Of a stretch of DNA of 64,000 nucleotides, positions 31,751-41,415 are shown piece after piece. The position numbers and the translations under genes are program-made. The first letter of the stretch is position 1, and each line of letters begins with the position of its first letter. The DNA is from Ornatilinea sp. (lineage in GTDB: Bacteria > Chloroflexota > Anaerolineae > Anaerolineales > Anaerolineaceae). The stretch is from contig JAHDQE010000017.1 in assembly GCA_018433975.1 (NCBI GenBank), positions 35,368 through 99,367 of the forward strand, read 5' to 3'. The notes under the pieces are model-generated. The model saw only the letters and a program-made list of their open reading frames with translations. It was not told the DNA's origin and did not search any database.

Positions 31751-34375
31751 ATGACAACCCAAATAATTATTCCATTTTCAGAATCTGATGTCAACCTGGG
31801 TTCGGTGGGAGGAAAAGGACTATCGCTTGCCAGATTGGTTGCTGCCGGGCTGCCTGTGCCAAACGGTTTCCATGTAACCACTTCAGCTTATCAACAATTC
31901 GTTTCGGAGAATGATCTCAAGGAGCGGATATTGACTGCTCTGGAAGGAGCAGAGCCTGATCAACCTGCCACGTTAGAAGCGGTTTCCCGGGAAATTGAGA
32001 AACTCTTTGAGGGAGGAACCATGCCGGAAAGCGTTGCCCAAGCTGTTGAGGCAGCCTATGCCGGGTTGGGCGAAAACATCGCGGTGGCAGTCCGTTCTTC
32101 GGCGACAGCAGAAGATTTGCCGGGGTTGTCCTTTGCCGGCCAGCAGGAAACGTATTTGAACATTCACGGTATAGAAAATGTCAAAGAGGCAATCCGGCAC
32201 TGCTGGGCGTCTCTGTGGACAGCACGGGCTATTGGTTATCGGATGAAGCATGGGATTGATCAAACAACCGTCAGCCTGGCGGTAGTGGTTCAGGAACTGG
32301 TCCCGGCTGATGCCGCAGGGATTTTATTTACGGCGAATCCAATTACCGGTGCACGAAATGAGGCCATGATCACTGCCACGTGGGGACTTGGAGAATCGAT
32401 TGTGGGTGGGTCCGTGACCCCGGATACGATGCGGGTGGATAAATCACTGGGCAAAGTGACCCGGCGTGAGACGGCAGAAAAACAGGTTATGACAATACGC
32501 AAAGAAAACGGTACATTTGAACAACCTGTGCCCGAGAATCTTAAAACAATGGCTGTGCTGACCGATGAGCAAGCTATTGAATTGACTCAAATCGGTGTTC
32601 GGATCGAAACTTTGTATGGGACACCCATGGATATCGAGTGGACGCTCGAGGATGGGGCGTTTGCCATTGTTCAGGCCCGGCCAATTACCGCACTGCCAGA
32701 ACCGCAGGCTGCAGTATCTCAGGATTGGATGCCGCCTGATCCAAAAGGTCGTTATATGCGTACCAGCATCGTTGATTTCCTGCCTGATCCGCTTACTCCA
32801 TTGTTTGCCTCGTTGAGCGTTCCTGAAATTAATTCTATGATGAAGCGACTGGTCGGATATATTACAGGCGTGAAAGGCAAAGTGAAATTCCCGGATGAAT
32901 CCATTTGTACGATCAATGGATATGCTTATCTGATAATGAATTACACTTTTGATCAATGGATCTTTCTTTTAGGGCGGATGCTGCCAAGATTTCCCTGGAT
33001 GCTTCGTACAGGTATATCGCACTGGAAAGAAGATATTCTGCCACGGTATGTGGAAGTATCCAGGCGCTGGGAGACCGAACCTCTGGAAAATATGTCCGGC
33101 ACTAAAATCCTGGAAGGAGTGGATGAGGTCTTAGGGGAAGTCTTTGAGCATCTGGGTGCGCTGCAGGTTGGAACGCTGGGCGCGTCGGCAGGCAGCGAGA
33201 TGCTGTTTACCAACTTTTACGAGAAAATGGTGCGAAAAGAAGGAGATCCGTCAGCCCCTACTTTTGTAATGGGATATAACTCGACACCAATCCTTTCGGA
33301 AAAATCACTTTATGATCTGGCAATGTGGTGCAGTAACCAGGATTCACTTAAAACTTACTTGCTATCAACAGCGTCTCAGCAGGTAGAAGACGATCTTAAA
33401 AAAGATACTGTTCCGGAGGGTGTGTCCGGTGAAGAATGGTTGGGTCTTCGTGAAAAATTAGAAGCACATCAGCGGAATTTTGGTTACCTTATTTTTGACA
33501 TGGATTTCTCTAAATCGCTCCCTATGGATAACCTTTCTCCAATTCTCGAAGCATGCAAGATGTATCTGCAAGGGAAAGGCGTTAATCCATATGAGCGCCA
33601 GAGTAATTTGGAAAGTCAACGGATAGAAGCCGTAGAGCAAATTTCCGGACGATTGCATGGTTTGAAGAAAAGGGCCTTTTTGAAATTGTTGCAGTGGGCA
33701 CAAACACTGGCCGAAGTGCGGGAAGATTCCATTGCGGATATGGGACTGGGGTATCCTGCACTGCGGCGGATGCTGCTGGAGTTGGGTAATCGCTTTGTTC
33801 GTGCAGGGGCAATCGAGAAGGCAGATGATGTCTTCTGGCTGACTGCGAATGAGGTCCGTGATGGGGTTGAAGCTTTGGAAAGCGGGGGCCTAGTAGAAAA
33901 CTGGATTGAAGTAGTCCGAAAAAGCCGGGCAATCTGGAGAGCGCAGCGTCGGTTGATCCCACCAGCTCAAATACCTTTCTCAAAGAAGTATATGGGTTTC
34001 AGTATCGAATCCTTTACGACAATGAGCGAGAATGAACACACGGTGGAAAGCATCAAAGGACTGGGTGCAAGCCCGGGAACGGTAACCGGACAGGCAGTTG
34101 TGCTGGCCGGGCCGGAAAATTTCGATCAAATGAAACCGGGGGATATCCTGGTGGCGAATGTGACTACGCCAGCCTGGACACCGCTGTTTGCAATGGCGTC
34201 CGCAGTGGTTACCGATATCGGTGGTCCGCTCAGTCATGGTTCCATTGTGGCTCGTGAATACGGCATTCCGGCGGTGTTGGGTACGGGTGTCGCTACCCGA
34301 CGAATTCAAACCGGCCAGACCATTACGGTGGACGGCAGTGAGGGAGTTGTGCGATTGCACAACTCTCACCACTAA
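31751..34375 (+). CDS. PEP-utilising dikinase-type enzyme, rifampin phosphotransferase-like domain order
   Basis: Residues 1-320 form the ATP-grasp domain of PEP synthase and pyruvate phosphate dikinase (GSVGGKGLSLARLVAAGLPV near 15, VRSSATAEDLPGLSFAGQQE near 115, and EWTLEDGAFAIVQARPITAL at its end). A central helical domain of about 430 residues follows. The phosphohistidine swivel domain lies at the C-terminus, with SPGTVTGQAVV near 772 and the catalytic His829 in GGPLSHGSIVAREYGIPAV. Classic PEP synthase has its histidine in the middle and a PEP-binding barrel at the end, which is absent here. Length (874) and order match rifampin phosphotransferase, which phosphorylates an antibiotic with ATP. 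The true substrate is unknown. GGAGG precedes ATG 31751. Confidence 0.85.
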   Translation: MTTQIIIPFSESDVNLGSVGGKGLSLARLVAAGLPVPNGFHVTTSAYQQFVSENDLKERILTALEGAEPDQPATLEAVSREIEKLFEGGTMPESVAQAVEAAYAGLGENIAVAVRSSATAEDLPGLSFAGQQETYLNIHGIENVKEAIRHCWASLWTARAIGYRMKHGIDQTTVSLAVVVQELVPADAAGILFTANPITGARNEAMITATWGLGESIVGGSVTPDTMRVDKSLGKVTRRETAEKQVMTIRKENGTFEQPVPENLKTMAVLTDEQAIELTQIGVRIETLYGTPMDIEWTLEDGAFAIVQARPITALPEPQAAVSQDWMPPDPKGRYMRTSIVDFLPDPLTPLFASLSVPEINSMMKRLVGYITGVKGKVKFPDESICTINGYAYLIMNYTFDQWIFLLGRMLPRFPWMLRTGISHWKEDILPRYVEVSRRWETEPLENMSGTKILEGVDEVLGEVFEHLGALQVGTLGASAGSEMLFTNFYEKMVRKEGDPSAPTFVMGYNSTPILSEKSLYDLAMWCSNQDSLKTYLLSTASQQVEDDLKKDTVPEGVSGEEWLGLREKLEAHQRNFGYLIFDMDFSKSLPMDNLSPILEACKMYLQGKGVNPYERQSNLESQRIEAVEQISGRLHGLKKRAFLKLLQWAQTLAEVREDSIADMGLGYPALRRMLLELGNRFVRAGAIEKADDVFWLTANEVRDGVEALESGGLVENWIEVVRKSRAIWRAQRRLIPPAQIPFSKKYMGFSIESFTTMSENEHTVESIKGLGASPGTVTGQAVVLAGPENFDQMKPGDILVANVTTPAWTPLFAMASAVVTDIGGPLSHGSIVAREYGIPAVLGTGVATRRIQTGQTITVDGSEGVVRLHNSHH

Positions 34376-34427
34376 CCTGTATCAACCAGCCTGTTGATTT
34401 TGAGTTGCAGTTATTTGAGAGGGCGAG

Positions 34428-35627
34428 ATGAATGGCGGTAACCGTCGTAATTTGCTGATCTTGTCATTAATCCTGATTGTTGCCATGTTCGGATACGGCA
34501 TGATCATTCCCATCCTGCCGTTCTACATTGAAAAAATGAACGCAAGCGGGAGTGCGCTTGGACTGTTGATTGCCATCGGGGCATTCATGGAAATGGTTTT
34601 TGGCCCGCTGTGGGGTAGTTTTTCGGATCGTGTAGGACGCAAACCGGTCCTGATGGTGGGGATGTTTGGGAGTGCCCTTGCATTGGTAATGATGGGATTG
34701 TCCACTCAATTCTGGATGCTGCTGGCATCCAGAGCTGTTTCGGGCATCCTGTTGGCAGCATTAACTTCTCCTGCGCTGGCTTATGTGGGAGACAGCTCGG
34801 CGGATAAAGATCGCGGCGGAGGAATTGGTTTTTTGGGCGGTGCTTCTGAATTGGGAATTACGGTTGGTCCTGCATTGGGCGGCTTGCTGGCCTCTGAGGC
34901 GCTTTCCACGCCTTTTTTTGTCGGTGCTGGTATTTCGGGGGTAACCCTGTTGCTAATCTTCTTCTTTTTGCCGGAATCTTTACCGGTTGAGAAGCGGAAG
35001 ACTAAATCTTCACGGAAGGACCGTGACGGTTTGAAAGGCGTTCTGGATGTTATCAAGGGCCCGGTTGGTATGCTTTTATTGCTGCTGTGCCTGTTGAGCT
35101 TTGCGCTGGCGGGTTTTGAGTCGGTGTTTGGGTTATACGCGCTCAAGAAATTTAATTATGGGACAGAACAGGTAGGATCAATTTTATCCGTGGTAGGGAT
35201 TGTGTCCGTTGTGGGAAAGACCCTTCTGGCGGGACCGGCCACACGGCGTTGGGGCGATGCGACAGTGGTGAAAAGTTCAGCGCTGGCGGGCGGAATAGGT
35301 TATCTGGTTTTGCTGTCTGCCAGCACCTACCCGACGATCCTGCTAGCGACGGGCTTTTTCATTCTCACAAAGACACTGCTGCGTCCGGCGCTCTTTGCGT
35401 TGATCTCCAAACGATCTACGTTTGGTCAGGGACGGGCCATGGGTTTCAGCAGCGCTTTTACCAGTCTTGGGAGAATTGGGGGAGCATTGTGGGCCGGGTC
35501 TATTTTTGATGTTGGGGTGAATTATCCTTATTTGAGCGGTGCTGCGATCATGGCATTGGGTTTTCTGATGAGCCTGTGGGTAGCCAGGGAAAAAGCAACT
35601 CCTGAAGTGGTGATTGAAGGCAAGTAG
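34428..35627 (+). CDS. MFS transporter, DHA1 drug-efflux type
   Basis: The 399-residue protein shows 12 hydrophobic helices in two halves with a charged loop in the middle (VEKRKTKSSRKDRDGLKG, about residues 187-204). Motif A of the major facilitator family, GSFSDRVGRKPVLMVGMFGS, lies after helix 2. The motif near helix 5, LGGASELGITVGPALGGLLA, matches motif C of antiporters that export drugs (TetA-like DHA1 group). It follows the dikinase-type gene by 52 bases with a good GAGAGGG ribosome-binding site. The pair could be a modify-and-export module for a toxic compound, which is inference. Confidence 0.88.
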   Translation: MNGGNRRNLLILSLILIVAMFGYGMIIPILPFYIEKMNASGSALGLLIAIGAFMEMVFGPLWGSFSDRVGRKPVLMVGMFGSALALVMMGLSTQFWMLLASRAVSGILLAALTSPALAYVGDSSADKDRGGGIGFLGGASELGITVGPALGGLLASEALSTPFFVGAGISGVTLLLIFFFLPESLPVEKRKTKSSRKDRDGLKGVLDVIKGPVGMLLLLLCLLSFALAGFESVFGLYALKKFNYGTEQVGSILSVVGIVSVVGKTLLAGPATRRWGDATVVKSSALAGGIGYLVLLSASTYPTILLATGFFILTKTLLRPALFALISKRSTFGQGRAMGFSSAFTSLGRIGGALWAGSIFDVGVNYPYLSGAAIMALGFLMSLWVAREKATPEVVIEGK

Positions 35628-35788
35628 ATCAGGTGGAAAAAATTTAAATTAACTTGAAGCTTAAGGCTTTGATCGGCTGGATGAGAAAAGAGCGGTATTA
35701 AGGGACCATCCACAATTTGGAATGACCCCTTGATTTGTTAATAAGCTGTATCAATCTTGATCAATCCGTTCATGCCTGGGGGGATGAA

Positions 35789-38700
35789 TCAGACCTCCTG
35801 TTGAATGTCTTTAGAAAATGTGGTTACTTTATTCCGTCCCAGGCGTTTTGCATCATAAAGGGCATGGTCCGCTGTGTTCAACAATTCTTCCTCATTGCTG
35901 CAATGATCGGGGAAACTGGCTACTCCGGCGGAAATGGTAACATGGATCGGTTGGCCTTCCCATTCAGTGACCATTCCATCAACTGCAATGCGGATTTCTT
36001 CGGCACGTTGTTCGGCTTTGTGAATTTCTAACCTTGGAGAGATAATCACAAATTCTTCACCACCATACCGGCAGGCAATATCTCCCTGACGAATTAGAGA
36101 GCGAATGGTTTTGCTAATATTTTTAAGTATCAGATCTCCGGCTGAATGTCCAAAAGTATCATTTACGGATTTGAATTGGTCAATATCCAGCATAATAGCG
36201 CATACAGGATAGTTATCTCGATGGGCACGAGACAGATCCAATTTGAGGGATTCGTTCAAATAACGCCGGTTATACAACCCTGTTAAATCGTCTCGTATGG
36301 TCAATTCATGAAGCTGATCTTTGAGTAAGGTAATTTCATCCAATTGTTCCTTGAGTTGAGTATTGGCTTTGAGAAGTTCCAGCTCCATTTTCTGTCGACG
36401 AGATACTTCGTTGCTTAATTCCCTGGTGCGTTCCTGAACGTGCTTTTCCAACTCAACAGTTTGTTTTCTGATTCCGCGGAACCGTAAGTTAAATCCGCCA
36501 AAAATGATGCCGATCATTCCCAGAGAAATAAAAATCTGGAAAAATGTGGTTTTCCACCAGGGAGGAGAGATCTGTATGACAAGTGATTTATTTTCTTCGC
36601 TCCATACTCCATCATTGTTAGAGCCTCTAACCAGAAAAGTGTATTTTCCGGGATCGAGATTGGTGTATGTGGCCGATCGTTTATTACTGGTTGGAGACCA
36701 ATTTTCGTCGAATCCTTCCAGTTTGTATTGGTACTGATTGTGTTCCGTGATTTGGAAGTTTAAAGCGGAAAACTGAAAAGTAATCACCGAATTACGATAA
36801 CTCAAATTCAGTTCATCCATTTCATTGATGGTTAAAGGCATCAACTCGCTTCCCGGTTCAAGTGAGTGGTTGAAAAGCTGAAAATCGGTTAAAACAACCT
36901 GTGGGGGAGTGGTGTTTTTTTGGATTTCAGCCGGGAAGAAAGAGTTTAAGCCACCGGGACCGCCAAAAAACAGTTCTCCGTTTTCCCCCTGATAAGAAGC
37001 AAATAAGTTGAACTGATTACTTTGCAATCCATCGAGCACATCAAAATTCTGGAAAGTACCGTTTTCGGGGTCAAAATGGGAAATACCATGTCCGGTACTG
37101 ATCCAAATGGTTCCATCCTGGCTCCCCAACAATCCATAAATGGAATCGCTGGGTAAACCTTCCTTTGAAGTGTAATTGGTGAATTGTCCGCTGGCAGGGT
37201 CCAATCGGCTCAGACCTCCTGCCGTCCCGCACCAGATGACGTCATTTTGATCTATGTAAAGAGCCTGCACGGTATTGTGGATAATGGTGTTGGGATCATC
37301 CGGATTATGCAGATGGTTTATGAAAACTTCGGTTTCAGGGTTGAACATTGCCAGACCACCCCTACCGGTTCCGACCCATATTGTCCCTTTGGTATCGGTT
37401 CCCAGAGCATAAATGGTATTCTCGCTCAGACTTGATGGATCATCATCCTGGTGAGTAAAGTGACGAGTGAAGCCGGAAGAGGGTTCAAAAAGATCCAGTC
37501 CCAACCCTAATGTTCCGATCCATAGATTTCCATTTCCGGCGGGCATGACAGCGGTAATATAGTTGCTGCTGAGGGTTTCCGGGTTTTCGGAGTCATATTT
37601 GTAATTCGTAAAAGTCTCCGTTACAGGATCGAATTTACTTAAGCCGCCGCCCACGGTTCCAATCCATAAAAACCCTTCCGGGTCCCGATATAAAGCATAT
37701 ATGCTGTCAGCGGGCAGGCTGTTGGGGTCTTCAGAGTCATGGACATAATAGGTTGATGTCTGGTTTTCCCGATCAAGGCGATTAAGTCCCCCCTCCGTAC
37801 CGACCCAAACTACATCGTTTTGTTCAGTTAAGACCGAATATACATTGGTGTTGTTCAGCGTAAGTGGATTGCTTGGGTTGTGCCGGTAAAAATTAAACCG
37901 TTGCAGAGAGGGGGATAACAGGTTGAGCCCGGTGCGCCGGCTGCTGATCCATAGATTGCCAGACCAATCTTCACAAAGCCAAAAAAGGTCATTGCTGCTT
38001 ACACTTAAAGGATCATTAGGATCGTGCTGGTAGGAATAAAACTTTAAATTTTTCCGATCAAAAAGATTCAGCCCACCCAGTGCAGTGCTGACCCAAAGGT
38101 TGCCTTTACTGTCCTCCAGGATATCCCAAACATTATTGTCGCTTAAACTGTATCCATCGGCATCATTGTGCCGGTAAGCGGTAAATTGTCCGGTTTCCCG
38201 GTCAAAACGGTTAAGGCCACCATAGCGTGTTCCTAACCACAATATGCCGGCGTGATCCTCGTAAATTGCCCAAACCTGACTATCTGAAATGCTGAAAGGA
38301 TCATCCGGATCATTTTTGAAGATTGTAAAGTTGTCCGTTTCGGGATTGTATCGATCTAATCCTTCTCGGGTGCCGACCCAAAGGGTATGGGATTGGTCCT
38401 CGTAGATACGAAGCACAATATCGTTGCTTAAAGAATTAGGATCTTCAGGGTCTGAGAGGTAGCGGGTGAAATCACCAGTTTTAGGATCAAACCGGTTCAA
38501 ACCTCCTCGAGTTCCAACCCAAATATTTCCTTGTTGATCCCCATATACGGACCAGATGCTATCGTTACTGAGGCTATTGGGGTTATTTTCCTCATTCTTA
38601 TAAGAAGTAAAAGTCTCTGTTTTACGATCATAACGGTTTAAGCCACCCCCATCTGTTCCAATCCACAAATTGTGGTCCTGATCTTCAAAGAGTGCAAAAA

Positions 38701-39013
38701 CATTGTTGTTGGACAGACTGAGGGGGTTTTGTTCATCATGACGGTAAACAATGAATTCATAACCATCATAACGATTCAAGCCATCCTGCGTGCCGAACCA
38801 CATAAAACCATCATGGTCCTGTAGCACAGCGAGAACTGTAGCGTTGGAAAGGCCATCCTCTACGGTCAGCCGTTCAAAACGTAAATCGGGTTTCCCTTCA
38901 ACTGCTGCATATTCCTGAAAGGATGCTTGTGCAGAAGAGAAATTGATAATGAGGGTGATTAGAATAATGAAATTGAGAAAACCAGAGGAAAGAACGGCTC
39001 GAAAAGGTTTCAA
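35789..39013 (-). CDS. Two-propeller (Reg_prop/Y_Y_Y) sensor diguanylate cyclase
   Basis: This 1074-residue membrane sensor has a signal peptide or N-terminal anchor (residues 10-30), then about 14 copies of the Reg_prop blade motif (W[FIV]GTxxGLNRxD; about 45-690), enough for two seven-bladed propellers. A Y_Y_Y domain (about 700-770, YQYKLEGFDENW), one membrane helix (TTFFQIFISLGMIGIIFGGF), a coiled coil (about 805-865) and a GGDEF domain follow. The catalytic loop is GGEEF, and the product-inhibition site RQGD lies five residues before it, so it should make c-di-GMP. Most proteins with this sensor end in a histidine kinase; here the output is a cyclase. The start is TTG with AAGGAA upstream. 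Confidence 0.93.
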   Translation of the reverse strand: MKPFRAVLSSGFLNFIILITLIINFSSAQASFQEYAAVEGKPDLRFERLTVEDGLSNATVLAVLQDHDGFMWFGTQDGLNRYDGYEFIVYRHDEQNPLSLSNNNVFALFEDQDHNLWIGTDGGGLNRYDRKTETFTSYKNEENNPNSLSNDSIWSVYGDQQGNIWVGTRGGLNRFDPKTGDFTRYLSDPEDPNSLSNDIVLRIYEDQSHTLWVGTREGLDRYNPETDNFTIFKNDPDDPFSISDSQVWAIYEDHAGILWLGTRYGGLNRFDRETGQFTAYRHNDADGYSLSDNNVWDILEDSKGNLWVSTALGGLNLFDRKNLKFYSYQHDPNDPLSVSSNDLFWLCEDWSGNLWISSRRTGLNLLSPSLQRFNFYRHNPSNPLTLNNTNVYSVLTEQNDVVWVGTEGGLNRLDRENQTSTYYVHDSEDPNSLPADSIYALYRDPEGFLWIGTVGGGLSKFDPVTETFTNYKYDSENPETLSSNYITAVMPAGNGNLWIGTLGLGLDLFEPSSGFTRHFTHQDDDPSSLSENTIYALGTDTKGTIWVGTGRGGLAMFNPETEVFINHLHNPDDPNTIIHNTVQALYIDQNDVIWCGTAGGLSRLDPASGQFTNYTSKEGLPSDSIYGLLGSQDGTIWISTGHGISHFDPENGTFQNFDVLDGLQSNQFNLFASYQGENGELFFGGPGGLNSFFPAEIQKNTTPPQVVLTDFQLFNHSLEPGSELMPLTINEMDELNLSYRNSVITFQFSALNFQITEHNQYQYKLEGFDENWSPTSNKRSATYTNLDPGKYTFLVRGSNNDGVWSEENKSLVIQISPPWWKTTFFQIFISLGMIGIIFGGFNLRFRGIRKQTVELEKHVQERTRELSNEVSRRQKMELELLKANTQLKEQLDEITLLKDQLHELTIRDDLTGLYNRRYLNESLKLDLSRAHRDNYPVCAIMLDIDQFKSVNDTFGHSAGDLILKNISKTIRSLIRQGDIACRYGGEEFVIISPRLEIHKAEQRAEEIRIAVDGMVTEWEGQPIHVTISAGVASFPDHCSNEEELLNTADHALYDAKRLGRNKVTTFSKDIQQEV

Positions 39014-39499
39014 GGATTGTTCCTTAAAAGCAATATTGCGACTATGGTGAAACCCAATGTTTAAATTTGCTTTGTATTATATACTATGTAAAGTTAAATG
39101 AGCGCGGAATTAGGCCTTGTGCACTTAATAGTTTTGTAAGGTTATTTCTTTGAGTCAAGTTGAAGTTTAGCGGTTCGTCAGTCTGGTAAATTTTGTGATG
39201 TTAATTGCTTGTCCGCAGAAAAGATGCTGTTCGAATCAGGCTTATTCCGGTATCCAGATCTGAAATCTGTATGTGAATTGTAGATTTCTATATTAGAATT
39301 GTATGACTTGAACCTTCAGCATCATTAAACCGTTAAACATTGCTCCCTTTTTGGTCGTAGATTTACCTCAATCCTCAGGTTTTGATTATTGAGAATGAAA
39401 TTATTGTTTAATAGAATCCCTAATTTAATCCAACAGAGTCCGCATCAAGATTAATTGGATCAATTAAATTAAATTGTTAATTTCTAAAAGGAATGACCC
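39014..39499. other. Divergent intergenic region without a recognisable gene
   Basis: A 486-base AT-rich stretch separates the sensor cyclase (minus) from the first DegV gene (plus). No reading frame, structured RNA or clear operator was seen. It must hold both promoters, but no hexamer pair stood out. Confidence 0.5.
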
Positions 39500-40354
39500 A
39501 TGAAAAAATTTGCTATTATCACAGATACGGATTCCAGTTTACCCCCCCAAATTGCTGAACAATTCGGAATTTATCAGGTTCCCATCACAATTCATTTTGA
39601 AAACGAAAACTATACAACCGGGTTGGATATCGATGATGTCCGCGTATTTGAATTGATTGACCGATACAAAAAATTGCCGACCACGTCGGCCCCGCCCCCC
39701 GCAGCATTTGTGAAGGCGTATCAGACTGCTTTTGATCAGGGCGCAGATGTGATTGTTTGTATTTGCGTTTCGAGTAAGGTGAGTTCCACTTATAGTTCTG
39801 CCCAGACGGCTTGCGAGATGTTCCCGGATAGGGAAATCCATGTGGTGGATTCGCTTAACGTGTCCATGGGACAGGGGTTTATGGCAATTGCTGCGGCTGA
39901 GGCTGCCAAAGCCGGGGCTGATGGTGCAGAGATCCTTGATGTGATCGACAATACCAGAGAACGGCTGCATACGTTTGCTGCATTGCCGACGCTCAAATAC
40001 CTAGCAATGAGTGGGCGGGTGGGAAAGATGGTTGCCGGTATGGCAGATACATTGAATATTAAACCTATCCTGACCATACAGGATGGCAAACTTGAACTGC
40101 TTGAGCGTGTCCGAACCACTAAAAAAGCGCATAACCGTGTGCTTGAATTAGTACGCCTTTCAATCAATGATAAACCAATTGAAAAAGCTGCTGCTATTCA
40201 TGTCAACAACTTGCAGGGAGCCGAGACGCTGCAGGGTATGTTGTGCGAAGCGCTATCCGTCCCGGGCCCTGTCCTGACGGTAGAGTTTACGCCAGGTTTG
40301 TCCATCCATGCGGGGGCGGGCCTGGTGGGTCTGGTTTTGCTGACCGGGGAGTAA
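39500..40354 (+). CDS. DegV/FakB family fatty-acid-binding protein
   Basis: DegV-family proteins bind one fatty acid and, as FakB, present it to the kinase FakA for phosphorylation and use in phospholipid synthesis. Family landmarks are visible: the N-terminal IITDTDSSLPPQIAEQFGI, the TTSAPPPAAFVKAYQ loop near residue 60 that contacts the carboxylate, VSSTYSSAQ near 95, VVDSLNVSMGQGFMA near 113, and LKYLAMSGRVGK near 163. The length of 284 is standard. A good AAAGGAA site precedes the ATG. A second DegV gene follows after 180 bases; paired FakB proteins often differ in chain preference. Confidence 0.92.
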   Translation: MKKFAIITDTDSSLPPQIAEQFGIYQVPITIHFENENYTTGLDIDDVRVFELIDRYKKLPTTSAPPPAAFVKAYQTAFDQGADVIVCICVSSKVSSTYSSAQTACEMFPDREIHVVDSLNVSMGQGFMAIAAAEAAKAGADGAEILDVIDNTRERLHTFAALPTLKYLAMSGRVGKMVAGMADTLNIKPILTIQDGKLELLERVRTTKKAHNRVLELVRLSINDKPIEKAAAIHVNNLQGAETLQGMLCEALSVPGPVLTVEFTPGLSIHAGAGLVGLVLLTGE

Positions 40355-40533
40355 TAAGTTATTCTCCCAAGTGATGCACGGACCGGATTGGACAGGCGGG
40401 ATTCATCCAAAAGTCATATTTTGAATGGGCAGCATAATGAGGTGTGTTACTGTTCATATTGTCAATTGTGTTTTAGAATTTAATACCGGCGTGGAAACAT
40501 GCCCGGAATAATTATTAATAACATGAGGTTGCC

Positions 40534-41391
40534 ATGCCTGAGCGAATTGCTTTGATTACAGATAGCACTTGTGATATTCCCTCTGATTGGATTCAACAAT
40601 ATGATATTACTGTTGTGCCTCTGACCATTGTGTGGGGTGACAAACAGTACCTTGATGGGGTGGATTTGACCGCCGAAGAATTTTATGAACGTCTGGGGAC
40701 AGATTCTTACCATCCCACCACATCACAACCTTCCCCCAAGAGCTTTTTGGAGGCTTATCAGCGTGCAGCTGAAAAAGGTTATCAGGAAATCATTGTCTTT
40801 ACGATCAGCAGAGCGATGAGCGGTACGATGGAATCGGCACAGCGTGCTGCTGAAGAATCGCCGATCCCGGTGCATGTTGTTGACAGCCGCAATAATTCGA
40901 TGGGGCTTGGCTGGCAAGTTATTGCTGCTGCCCGCGCACGCGAGGCCGGCGGCAATCTGGAGGCCTTATTAGAGGCTGCCAGACCGGTCCGAGACCAAAT
41001 GGTTTATTATATTTCTCTCGATACAATGGAATATCTCTCTAAGGGTGGGCGGATTGGCGATGCGGTGACTTTCTTGAGTTCGGTGCTTAAGATCAAGCCG
41101 CTCATTTGTGTTAAACCGGACACCGGAACGGTTGGCGCTTCCTCTCCGGCCCGCTCCCGGAAAAACGCTATCGAAGGATTGTACCGGCAGTTTTTTAAGC
41201 AAATCCGCACGGATCTCCCTATGCACATTACCGTTTTGCATAATGCGGCCCTGGCAGAGGCCCAGGCATTGGCAGAAAGGGTTAAAGAAGAATACAATCC
41301 TAAAGAACTGTTTATCAATATTGTCTCGCCGGTGCTGGGGGTACACACGGGGAAAAGAGCTCTTGCCTTATGCGGTTACAGCGAGGAGTAA
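40534..41391 (+). CDS. DegV/FakB family fatty-acid-binding protein (second copy)
   Basis: This is a paralogue of the preceding gene with the same 285-residue fold. Landmarks are LITDSTCDIPSDWIQQYDI at the start, HPTTSQPSPKSFLEAYQ near residue 57, ISRAMSGTMESAQ near 92, VVDSRNNSMGLGWQV near 114, and LSKGGRIGDAVTFLSS near 168. The end (VLGVHTGKRALALCGY) matches the conserved HxGxGxxG-type tail. It ends 24 bases before the convergent GH94 gene. No FakA kinase gene lies in the window. Confidence 0.92.
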   Translation: MPERIALITDSTCDIPSDWIQQYDITVVPLTIVWGDKQYLDGVDLTAEEFYERLGTDSYHPTTSQPSPKSFLEAYQRAAEKGYQEIIVFTISRAMSGTMESAQRAAEESPIPVHVVDSRNNSMGLGWQVIAAARAREAGGNLEALLEAARPVRDQMVYYISLDTMEYLSKGGRIGDAVTFLSSVLKIKPLICVKPDTGTVGASSPARSRKNAIEGLYRQFFKQIRTDLPMHITVLHNAALAEAQALAERVKEEYNPKELFINIVSPVLGVHTGKRALALCGYSEE

Positions 41392-41415
41392 AACCCGGAC
41401 TGTCCAAAACTCCTG

